Shown: positions 22,201-32,031 of the stretch, in pieces
Numbering within the stretch: the first letter of the stretch is position 1
How the letters are laid out: each line of letters begins with the position of its first letter
From: Yamagishiella unicocca
Lineage: Eukaryota > Chlorophyta > Chlorophyceae > Chlamydomonadales > Volvocaceae
DNA: 64,000 nucleotides
Reading direction: 5' to 3'
Assembly: GCA_003116995.1 (NCBI GenBank)
Contig: BDSL01000076.1
Location: 476,796-540,795, forward strand
Program-made: the position numbers and the translations under genes
Notes under the pieces: model-generated
Databases searched by the model: none
What the model saw: the letters and a program-made list of their open reading frames with translations, nothing else
What the model was told of the DNA's origin: nothing

Positions 22201-25200
22201 GCGGGCGTGCGCGTCCTGCTCCTCACGTAGCTTGTCCGCCTCCACCTGTCCCACCAGCACACCAGGGGTTCAGGGGCCCAGGGACTCAAGAGGATGGAAT
22301 GCGGCTCCGCTGCTGCTGCCCTTCAGCAACCACAGCCTCCTGACCGACCCCTGGGTCGCCGGCCCGTCACGCCCGCTCCTTCAAACCCCAATGCGCCCGT
22401 ACGCAACCGCGATACCCTTCCTCGAAGCTAGGAACGTACTAACGCCTCTCTTCTCCTTTGTGGATTCACCTGTGGATCCACCTGTGGATTCACCTGTGGA
22501 TTCACCTGTGGATTCACCTGTGGATTCACCTGTGGATTCACCTGTGGATTCACCTGTGGATTCACCTGTGGATCCACCTGTGGATTCACCCCTTCCCTCA
22601 CCACGCTCCGCACCTTCTTGAGCACGTCCTGCCACTCCCTGACGCGAGCCAGATCCCTGGCAGTCCGCTCCAGCTCGGAGGACAGCTTGGAGCACTCCTC
22701 GCCCAGCCGCCCCACCTCCCGCTCGTAGTGCTGCCTGAGGGGTCGGGCGGGGAGCCGGGGCGATCCGTTGTGTGAGTTGGTGGCGGTTAGGATACCGGCA
22801 ACCTATTTGTTAGGAAGCAACTACCGGCATTACCAGTAATGCCTGCATCCAGGAACTCCCGCGTGTTCCAAGGTTCGTGGCCTTGTGCGCCGCCGACCCA
22901 GTCTGCACCGCGGCCCCGCCACCATGCCCTGCCGAACCCCCCATCGAACCTCAAACCCCCATCGAACCTCAAACCCCTCCCAGCCCCCCTCCCTCAGAGT
23001 GTACCAAACGTTTCGTGAACTTGGAGATTCTACTTTTCAGTGCCGACACACGGGCTTTCCTCACAAACAGCTGTCCAGCAGGCTGGGCCGAAAGCGCTCA
23101 CAGCGGGTCATCATGCACTTTGTAATCAATATGTTTGTGTTTGTAAAACCCACCTCCCCTGCCGACACACAGGTTTCCTCTCATACTCTCCCGCCCCTTC
23201 CCTGACCCGCCGCTTCGCCCCCGCCCCTCATTTCTCCCTCCCTGGAGCTCATCGCTCACTTTTCGCTGCGCACGTGCTGCAGCGTGCCCTGCGCGGACGC
23301 CGCCGCCTCCTGCGCGCCCTGCAGCTGCTGCTTCAGGTGGTCGTTGGCCGAGCGCACCTCCCCCACCAGCTGCTTGAGGTGCCCGACATCGGCCTTCCGG
23401 GCGGCCAGCTCCTCTCTGAGCGAGCTGATGCTGCTGGCCTGCTCGGCGCTGGTGTCCTGGGTGGGTGGTGCCGTGCGGTGGGGGACGAAGGGGGATTCGG
23501 GGGAGGGTATGTGTATGCGTCTCCCGCAGAGCAGTGCAGGTACGCCTCCCTGCGTGCAGCCACCCAGCCCTAGCTACCACCCAGAACAGCCTCGTTGGGC
23601 TGGCCCAGACTCTGCCCTCCCAACTAATGCCTCGCAACCATCTAGACCCCGCCCACCCACCCAGCCAGCCAGCCACCCTCCCACCCCCGCCCAAACGGCT
23701 ATCCTAAACGGTTTTCTCTCTCGTACACGGGTTTTCCTTGCAAGCCACCCACCCCACCCAACCCCCCACCCAGCCACCCACCCGCAGCGCCCTCAGCTCC
23801 CCCTCCCTGAAGTCCAGGTCCTGCTTGACCCGGTCCAGCTCCGTGGCCGTGTCGGCTCGCTGCTTCTCCAGGGTCCACGTCTCCTGCCGTACCTGGCATG
23901 AGGTGGTGACACGTGTGCGTGTGTTTTTATAACCCGCACGCGAACACACCTGGCCCCCCGTCCACCCGTCCCGACTTCGTAAAACGTTTCCTTGCGCCGC
24001 GTGGGATCCTCACTTTCATTTAGCCCAGAAATCGCGCGCCGAATTAGGGTTAGCCGCCGAAGTTCGACACACGACCTCCGACTTCAGTTCAACCAAGTTC
24101 TCCAGCTTGCATCTCGAAACGTCTGTCCTAAACGGTTTTCCTTTCGTACACGGGTTTTGCTTGCAACCCTCCCACCTGCTGTAGCTCCCTCTTGGTCTCG
24201 TCCAGGTGCCCCCTGGCTTCCCGCAGCTCCCGGTTCGCGGTGTTGAGCTGCCGCTGCAGGTCGTCCCGTTGCTTGGAGGCGGTGGAGAGCGAGTCGCGCA
24301 GCTCAGAAGCCTCAGCCACCGAGTCATCCAGGTGGTTCTGGGGGCAGGGCCGGACGGCGGGTGGGCGGGCTAGTGGGCAAGCCGGACGGTGGGGAGATCA
24401 CGATGATTGGACGATGATTGGACGATGATTGGACGATGATTGGACAATGGTTGGACGTCCTGCTGTCAGTTATCCAATACACATACACACATACACACAC
24501 TCTGGTACGCGGTTAGGGGATTCGAAGAGGGTGCTGCATCACATCGTCTTGCTGTTTGAGCCTCTGAAGCCGTGGAACCTCCCCGCCGACCACACGCGGC
24601 TACGCGCCGAGAACAACCCCCCGCCACCCACACAACCCGCACACAGAGACACATACCATACACACACCTGCAGCCCCTTGTTGGCCCCCTCCAGGCGGTT
24701 GGTGGTTTGCGCAACCATGTCGGTTAGAAAGTCCAGGTCGTCAACGGATTGCGACACGCCGGGCCACGACAGAGCCGTACCATCGAGGATAGCCAGGACC
24801 TGCGAGTGGGCGCCCGGGGAGTTGGCTGGAGCTCTGGCGGCAGAGGGAAAACCAGTGAACCGATGACTGGAGCTACGTGGGAGGGGGCGAGGCAAGAGAG
24901 GCCACGCTCTGCGAAGGACGACCCATGGGTCGCTGGACTGTCGCTGGACTGTCGCTGTCCTCATGCGCCCTCCGCAGCGCTCCGAGAGAGGCGGATCCCA
25001 CAATGCATTTCCTGTGGCAGCTCGCAGGCGCGACGCACATACACCCCCTCTCATACACACACCCCCCCGTCTTGTAACGTCGCCCAAGGGCGTCGTACGA
25101 CGGTACGGTACGTGGACAGCGCACCACCCATGCGTAAGACACAGCCGACACTCTTCTCTTTCGGCGCCGGAGCTCCTACGCTTCGCGGTTAACACGCGCC

Positions 25201-25527
25201 CTTCCCCGAGACGCGCACTCCTGTGTACGACACCTGCAGCTGATCCTTCACTGCCGCCAGCCCGGATTTGAGCGCCTCCGTCAGCTGCTTTGCGCTGTAC
25301 ATCCGCTCGCTGGTGGAGTTGGGCGTGATCACGTGGAGGGCCCTATACGGGGCGCCGCCCACAGAGGCGGAGCCGCCTCGAGCGCCCGAGGGCGATGCAG
25401 CAGATGACGGGGACAGCCCCACACCGCCCGCGCTCCTGGTGCCGCCGCCAGCGACTCTGTTTCCGCCGCTGCCGGCACCGCTGCTGCTGGGACCGCTGCC
25501 GCTGCTATGGCCGGCCATGGCCGGCAT
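19286..25527 (-). CDS. Coiled-coil protein, 619 aa, 14 exons
   Basis: Exons (minus): 25234-25527, 24668-24799, 24176-24337, 23782-23892, 23260-23456, 22602-22734, 22120-22245, 21741-21809, 21420-21518, 21017-21124, 20663-20779, 20248-20409, 19817-19876, 19286-19375 (stop 19288-19286). All joins keep frame. A Ser/Gly-rich, disordered head of about 60 residues leads to a conserved-looking segment (MYSAKQLTEALKSGLAAVKDQ). Then about 500 residues of heptad-like, Glu/Lys/Gln-rich helix follow, e.g. ELRDSLSTASKQRDDLQRQL, KQRADTATELDRVKQDLDF, EREVGRLGEECSKLSSELER. The C-terminus is short (TTIHDELEALRK). This is a long, probably dimeric rod; centrosomal, flagellar or cytoskeletal roles are possible, but nothing identifies one. 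The first Met could be 25527 or 25518. Twelve of thirteen introns are phase 0. Confidence 0.8.
19618..19678. repeat. AT-rich near-perfect hairpin in intron
   Basis: Inverted repeat with arms of about 27 nt: tagcgatgtgttcgtgaaat on the left and atttcatgaacacatcgcta on the right, around an A/T-rich centre. It lies in the last intron of the coiled-coil gene. It resembles a small foldback element or MITE remnant. Confidence 0.8.
19688..19799. repeat. 53-bp direct duplication
   Basis: Two nearly identical copies at 19688-19740 and 19747-19799, each with ttgtagcgcaacca and cagccccagccgtctcggta, separated by 6 bases, in the last intron of the coiled-coil gene. Confidence 0.85.
21299..21398 (-). repeat. 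Dispersed intronic repeat, copy 2
   Basis: Same family as 5361-5474: tcaaccaagttctccagc, atgcatctcgaaacgtctgt, cctaaacggttttc and a terminal ccgcaacc. Its ttgcgg end (read with the gene) lies about 20 nt after the splice donor of the exon ending at 21420. Confidence 0.75.
21916..21975 (+). repeat. Dispersed intronic repeat, copy 3 (partial, inverted)
   Basis: agcaaggaaaacccgtgtac, gaaagaaaaaccgtttag and acagacgtttagagatgca are the reverse complement of the other copies. It lies in the coiled-coil intron 21810-22119, truncated before the caaccaagttct part. Confidence 0.7.
22458..22590. repeat. 12-bp minisatellite in intron, about 11 copies
   Basis: Head-to-tail copies of ggattcacctgt, two or three with a single change (ggatcc), in the coiled-coil intron 22246-22601. 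It ends 12 nt from the splice donor and is open in several frames, producing spurious Val-Asn-Pro-Gln repeats. Confidence 0.95.
23697..23745 (-). repeat. Dispersed intronic repeat, copy 4 (partial)
   Basis: ctatcctaaacggttttc, tctcgtacacgggttttcct and tgcaag match the core of the family. It lies in the coiled-coil intron just after the exon ending at 23782. Confidence 0.65.
24064..24168 (-). repeat. Dispersed intronic repeat, copy 5 (full)
   Basis: cgacacacgacctccgactt, cagttcaaccaagttctcca, gcatctcgaaacgtctgtcc, taaacggttttcctttcgta and cacgggttttgcttgcaacc. In gene orientation it starts about 7 nt after the splice donor of the exon ending at 24176. Confidence 0.8.
24401..24455. repeat. 11-bp tandem repeat
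   Basis: Four to five copies of gatgattggac in the coiled-coil intron 24338-24667; the last copy is degenerate (aatggttggac). Confidence 0.85.
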
Positions 25528-26503
25528 GTGCTACGCGCTAACGCGCCCTCTGTGTTAGGTGTGTGGTCGAAGGGCTGCTGGAGTGCTGGGGTCGCCCTGA
25601 TCCGGGGCCGGCGCCAGATCCAAGCAGTCCCGGCCCCGGATGTGTGCGGCGATCAGGTGTACAATGCTTGCTTGTGATGCCCGGGGCTTGTTGCGCGAAG
25701 GGAACCGCGTAGGTCCGGCATGCTGCGAGGGCCCCCTGGCCGTCCGCGTTCGAAAGAAGCGCCCTGGTAGCTATATATTGCTGTGGTTGACGACGAAGAA
25801 ACGGGTCGGCTGCCTCTTCCAAAAGCGCTGGCTGCAAACGGGTCAGGAGCAGTCTAAGGGTTGTTGACGTATACCCGTAGAGCCAAACACGATGAGCTAA
25901 TCAGTTTGTAGACTTCAATGATACTATTGACTGGTAGGGATTAGGTACGAGGACAGCGGCATGCCGTCGCAGGAATTCAGGTGTTTGACGGCGATCAGCT
26001 ACCACGTTTTGAGGCACAAAGGAACGGATACCGAGTCGCTAAAATTTGAAAACTATTTTGGCACGCCACTGAGCCTACCGGATGGCCGTTCCTCTTGGTT
26101 CGATTAGTGCCGTACTGAGGACTCGCGACCGCTAGATGTTTCAGGCAGTGCGTCACTCATAAAATTATCTTGCAGTGTCAAATTATTTTGTGCTAATATG
26201 CACTGTGACCGTGATGTGGGGGTATCGGGATAACTCTGAAGACCCCAAACATCCCTTGCTAACAGCGTCACGCTAATCCCTACTGGGTTTTGCAATAGCG
26301 GCACTGATCAGAGGTCCTTTATTTAGTTGTTGTACTATGTCAATGCGTAACTGCCCCTTGAGGGGGGGCCCCAGCCGCCATCACGATCAGCACGGCCCGG
26401 CTTCGGCAGCCCCGTTGATGCGTTGGCAAGTAGGTCACACACTTTCGGATGTCCTATCCATAGTTGCGCTGCAGAGAGCGTTCATTCGGGTTAATCCGGA
26501 CGT
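25528..26503. other. Intergenic stretch between divergent genes
   Basis: Separates the minus-strand coiled-coil gene from the plus-strand OPR gene, so it should hold both promoters. I see no clear TATA element and no recognisable gene. A short minus-strand ORF at 26104-26304 has normal composition but no family signal. Confidence 0.4.
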
Positions 26504-29500
26504 ATGCCTCGACAGCGCCGGCGACTTGTTCCTCAAACTGCGTCCGCGACGGCAACGCGCATGTTTAGCCACCGCTCCCTTCACCCAACCGCACGCTGCA
26601 GGCCCCTCGCCTCCAATTCTCCATCTCGGCACTTGCACGGAAGGCAACGGTGCGCGGGTGCCCCGGCGTCAGCCAGGGGAAACGACGTGGGGTGTTTATC
26701 CCCAACAGCTGCTCTTGCGTCAGGCGGGGGTTGTGTGGGCGTGCGAGGCTTTCATCCATAAAAGCGTTACGTAATCTCACACACTGCCCGTTTACTTCCT
26801 TCTCTTGGGTTCGTCTTGGTTTTCCTGGCGGCCCCGACAGGAATCGACTGACAGGTTATCCGGGCGCTGCCCGGGAAGCCGACATGCTGCTGCCCGCACC
26901 TCCGGTGCTACTGCCGTCGTCACCAGGGCCCTGCCCGCCGGCGACAGCGGAAGAGGAGGAATAGATTCAAATTCTGGATTCAGCAGTAGCACGGCAAGCA
27001 CCGCCACGGCTTTGACATCGTTGCCGCCACTGCCGCCGCTGCCGTCAAACATCCTTGGCCAGGGCCGCACACCGCCGGTGTTGCTTCAGCCGCTCTTGGC
27101 TGCTGTTGTGGCCGTCACAGCCGGCCGGCTCAGGTCCCTGCCGCCGGCGCTGCTGGCCTGGCTGCTGCGCACCCTGTCATCCTTGGGCTACTGCCCGACA
27201 CCGGCATGGCTGGCAGAAGCGTACTGCAGCCTGACAGCGGGCCTGGACGAGCTTCAGCCGAACCAGGCGGCTCAGGCATTCCTGGTGAGTCCTACGGTTT
27301 ATCCTGGCGGTTGTCCTCTGGCGACTTCGTTGCCGGTTGGAAGAAGTCGCCCACAACTGCCACGCGCCGGGGCTCTTGTTCTTACTGTTACGGCTTTGGC
27401 GCCTCTCCTTCGTTTCTGCCGGAAATCACGTAGTACAAGTGTTTTTGCAGTTTCGGAGCGATGCTTAGTAGTCAGTACGGGATGTGTATTATGCGGACAA
27501 CCTAGCTAGGCAGCCAACCCCATCCTCGCCCCTTGCCTCCTGGCGGTTGACGCCGTACAGGCCGTTGCCAGCCTAGCTGCCACCAGGCACCTAGCCCCAG
27601 CTCGCAGCTCCGAAACCCTTGCGCCGCCTCCGCCGCCACCGGAGCTGCTGCTGGGGCTGTATAACATGCTCGGCCGGCCCGACGGGCCTGGCGGGCTCGA
27701 CCCGCCTGTCGCACTGGCCTGCCTGGAGGCCGCGGCAGCCGCCGAGTTCCTCAGCGCCTCCCCTGCACCACAAGGTTTACCGCCCGTGGGCGCGGGGACC
27801 TCTCCCACCTGGCCTCCTGCGCAGCAGCCGAAAGCTGGTCTTGGCGTCATTTCTGGAAATAGGTCTGGCCCCGGCGATCATTCTAGCATCCGGTTAGCAG
27901 CGGGAGCTGCGGTCGTGGCGGCTGACAGTAGCAGTAGCAGCGGGCAAGTGATGGGCGGCAGCAACGGAGGCGATGTAGCTAGCCGCGACGGGGGCCAGTT
28001 GCGGCGGCCTCAGGCGCAGCAGCGGAGTGGGCTTGTCCTGAACCCTTGCATGCCTGAGGCCACGGTGGAGGTGCTCATGCGGAGGGCAGCAGGGCTGAGG
28101 CCGTCGCCAGTTGGGGCATCTGCTGCGGTAGCGGCGGCACCAGGGGCCACCAGCCCCTCGGCGGCCGTGGCAGCGGCTCGTGCTCTAGTGGCAGCGGCGC
28201 AACTGTCGAACCCGCCGGGGCCCGCCGCCGTGGGGGAACTGGCCGTCCTTGTTGCGGAGCACAGCAGCGGCGACGGAGGCGCCTTTGGCGGCGACGGCGG
28301 CGGCGGCGGTGGATCGCCGGGGCTGCTCGCCGACTCGCTGACGGCGCTGCGCGCCCTGCGCGCGCCGCCGCTGCCGCCAGCCTCCGCCGCGGCGCTGCTC
28401 AGCGGCCTCGAGGACCAGCTGCAGCAGCTCGACGCCGTACAGCTGTCGTACTGTGTCGCGGCGGTGCAGACGCTGGCGGCGGAGCCTCCAGCCGTCGCTG
28501 CCGCCGCGTTGCAGTTCGCCCGCGGTCCCGCCGCCGCTGAGCTGGCGCGTCAATTGCCGGGCCTGCCGGCTCCCCGCCTTGCGGCAGCCCTTACGGCGCT
28601 GCCGCCGCCGCTGAGGCCGCTGCCAGCGGAGCTGGCGGCGGCGGCACACGCCGCCCTGGCCGGCTGCGTCGCCGCCGCCGACAGTGACGACCTGGCGGAG
28701 GTGCTCCGGCAGCTAGGCGACGCCGATGCATTGCCGGGGTACGGCTGGCAGGGCGCGCTGGCGGCGGAGGCGGGTCGGCGGATGACGGACGCCGCCGCCG
28801 CCGCCATGCTGTCCTCACAGGAGCTGTGCAACACGCTCTTCCTCCTGGCGGCGCTCAACTACCGCCCCAGCTTCAGCTGGACGGCCTCCGCAGCGTCGGC
28901 GCTGCAGCCGAGGCTGCTGACCCTGACAACGTCGCAGCTGACGAACGCGCTGTGGGGCCTTGCCAAATTTGGCCACCAGGCGGAGCCGCCCTGGAGCACC
29001 TCTGCCGTACAGGCCGTGCAGCTGCAGCTGCCGTCGCTGAGGCCGCACCAGCTGAGCTACGGGCTGGGCTCGCTGCAGCGCATGGGCTGCCTCGTCAACT
29101 CGGTCGTACTGGACGAGATGCTGACCGCGGCAGCTGAGCAGCTGCCGCAGTACCCGCCGCCCGACCTGGTGCTACTGCTGATGACCGTTGCGCGGTTGCG
29201 CCACGTGCCGAGCTACAGCTTCACGGAGGCGGTTACGGAGCGGCTGCGGCCGCATGTGGTCGCAGTAGCGGCGGCGGTGGAACCGGCAGAGGCGGCGCTG
29301 AGAGCGGCAGTAGCAGCAGCGGGGGCCGCGTCGACAGTGGATCTGCGACTTTCCTTGGCGGCAGCAGGGTCGGGCGGCGGCGCCGTCAGGGGCGCTGCCG
29401 TCGACGTCGACGCTATGGTGGCGGCGGCGGCGGTGACGCCGCTGACGTGTCAGGAACTGGCCTCGGTGGGGTACGCCCTGGCGAAGCTGCACAGCCGGCC

Positions 29501-32031
29501 CGAGGTAAGATTTAAACTTGAATTTAGATTGGATTTAGATTGGATTTAGGTTCGGATTTGGGCGGCCCCTCAGGGCCGGGGGGTGTCCCTCAAACGTGCG
29601 GCGGCCGGCCGCTGTGGCGGGGCAGCGGGTCGGGCGGTTTACCGCAGTAGCGGTCATAAGGAATTCAGGGTTTTGAGCAGCGGGGGCCGGAGCGTAGATG
29701 GAGCTCTGACTCAGCAGTATTGTCTGGACCTGAGGGAAGGGTGGGACTGCCTCCGAAACCTGAGGGAAGGGTGGGACTGCCTCCGAAACCCCTCCACATT
29801 TGTGCGGGACGTGTGGCCTTCCCGCCCTCGACCACCTTGCTCCACCACCCAGGGTACCACCACCCAGGGTACCACCACCACCACAGGGCATCCCCTTTGA
29901 AACGACCACCTGCGATGTAGCGCAGCGCTTCCACGCTGCCGGCACTAGGCTGCCATGCCCCCTGAGGCGCTGAACGAGGTCTCTAACCCACCCAACCCCC
30001 GCCGCCTCCCCACCACCACAGGCTGACTGGCTGTCCAGTTACATGGAAGCCTGCCTGGCAGTCATGGAGGACTTCTCACCCGACCTGCTGGCGTCGCTGC
30101 TATGGGCGGTGGGGGAGCTGGGGCAGGTGCGGGCAGCTCCAGGGAGGGCCCGGTTGCGTGTTTGTGTGGGTTTTTGCTCCCCGGCGTATGGCTCCGGGAC
30201 CAAGCTGGCGCTACGGACCCCACGGTCACCTCCCAGCTCCCATCCCTATCCACAATGCCACCTCTGCGGCTATCATCAAACCACAGGGTGTGACAGGTAA
30301 CCCCACCTACAAGGCCTCCCACCTCATAAGGCCTCCCACCTTATAAGGCCGCTCACCTCATAAGGCCTCTCACCTCACTAGGCCTCTCTCCTACAGGGCT
30401 CCGACACCAGCCCCTACAAACCCCGCTCCCCGGCTCCTCAGGCCCCCAGCCCCGCCTGGCTGGCTGGCTTCCTGGATGCCACACGCCCCCGGCTCGCCGA
30501 GTTCGCCCCCCAGGATTTGGTTTCGGTGCTGTCTAGTCTGGCGGCATTGCGCTCGCCGCCGCCCGCCGGATGGTTAGGCGACGCGCTGACAGTGCTGGGC
30601 GCCCGAGTGGGAGGGCTGGATGGCGTGGGGGTGGCGGCGCTGCTCAAGGTGCGGTGCGGGGAAGCGGATTGGCAGGGAATGGGCAGCGCATGGTGTGATT
30701 GAAGGGCGGGCACGCGCGGCTGTTCTGAGCGGACCGATCCCTCGCCAACTGTTTTCTTTCATTCGCCCCGGTGACCCGCTCGCCCGGCAAATCCACCACC
30801 GACCCACCGACCCACCGACCGACGCAACCATCTGCCGCGACAACCCGCGTATCCGGCCTCTCGCCAGGCCCTTGTGGACCTGGATGCGAGGGTGAGCAAC
30901 CCGCAGTGGTACGAGGCGCTGTGCGACCAGGTAGGTCGGGTTGCGGCTTGGGAGGCGGGGTGGCTGGGGCCTGGTGAGCCAAAGGCTGGGGTCCTGGGAC
31001 CCTCGCGGACCGTCGTGTTCCCAGTGGGCACAACGGCCGGCAGTTACCTGTACTTCCTGTCAACCAAGTTGGTTGTTTACGCAAAAATGCTCGTCCGCTC
31101 GTCCACTCCCAGTCGTAGCCAACCGAGCCAAATAGCGTTGATGTCCGCCTGAGTTCGCATCGTCGTTTGCACTCCCGTATCAGCTTCACCGATCCTCATC
31201 ATCCCCGTGCTGGTGCAGGTGTCGGCCTTCCTGCCCATGCTGCCGCCGCAGGGCCTTATAGACTTGGTGGCCTCACTCGGGGTGCTGGGCCACAAGCCCG
31301 GAGAGGAGTGGTTGAAGCGCTGCTGCTCGGCGGCGGCACGCGTGCAGGCGCAGGCGGCGCAGCAGGCAGCGACGGCGGCGCGGGCGGCGGCAGCAGCCGC
31401 CTTGCGTGCCGACGGCGGAGGCAGCAGGGCAGGCGGCGGCGTGGGCCTCACAGGAGCTGGGGCCGGTGGCCTGAGCGTGCAGCAGCTGGAGGCGCTGGTA
31501 TGCGGCTTGGCCCGCCTTGGGGCGGCGCCGCCGCAGCAGCTTCTCCAGGTACGGCACGGTGGTGCAAGGCGTCGTACACTTGGAGAGCGCTAACATAACG
31601 GACTCTGTCACGGGAATCCTGCATACTGGCCGTCGTCAGGGTGTTTGCCAGCTGCTCCAGTCCCATCGGGCCGCGCGTTTGTGCACCTTCCCTGGAGCGT
31701 GCGATGTATCGACAGGCTGCCTTGCCGGTTTGTTCCCGAACTCGAACGCCCCGAACAGGCCTTCTATGCCGCCAGTACGGCAGCCCTGGCGCAGATGTCT
31801 CCGGAGCGAGTCACCGCCCTGGCGTCCGCGCTGGCCGGCGCGAAAGTGGCTCCGGAACCGGAATGGCTGGACGCGCTGGCTGGTGCCGTACGCAATGGCG
31901 TGATGTCGTACACTCTCGTGCAGCTGGACGCCCTGACTCGCGCGCTGGCTGTGTTCCAGGGTTTGGTTCCGGAGCACGGCGCCACGCGCGATTTGCTGGC
32001 ATTCCTTCGGGAGTTTTGCCTGTACGGCTGA
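26504..32031 (+). CDS. Large octotricopeptide-repeat (OPR) protein, about 1200 aa
   Basis: Exons: 26841-27284, 27561-29504, 30022-30126, 30397-30648, 30868-30930, 31219-31548, 31759-32031 (TGA 32029-32031), all phase 0. A first exon 26504-26686 is proposed: its ATG opens an Arg/Ser/His/Ala-rich, acid-poor peptide (MPRQRRRLVPQTASATATRM) suited to an organelle transit peptide, and the join at 26841 is in frame, but this is weak. The body has at least seven OPR-like 38-residue repeats, e.g. LTTSQLTNALWGLAKFGHQ, FSPDLLASLLWAVGELGQ, FAPQDLVSVLSSLAALRSPP, MLPPQGLIDLVASLGVLGHK, followed by the P-x-W that opens the next. Known OPR proteins bind organelle transcripts. Ala/Gly-rich spacers lie between repeat blocks. 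No RAP domain terminates it. It is the second OPR-type gene in the window. Confidence 0.8.
29726..29790. repeat. 31-bp direct duplication in intron
   Basis: Two copies of tgagggaagggtgggactgc + ctccgaaacc in the OPR intron 29505-30021, followed by two copies of ccaccacccagggta at 29850-29880. Confidence 0.85.
30296..30392. repeat. 17-bp tandem repeat in intron
   Basis: Five imperfect copies of aaggcctcccacctcat in the OPR intron 30127-30396, running up to the polypyrimidine tract of the acceptor at 30396. Confidence 0.85.

Noticed and set aside
22381..22775. Val-Asn-Pro-Gln and Trp-Ile-His-Leu repeat proteins
   Set aside because: Produced by the 12-bp intronic minisatellite; outside the coiled-coil exons.
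26104..26304. 66-codon minus-strand frame
   Set aside because: Natural-looking composition but no family signal, promoter or splice context; too short to call.
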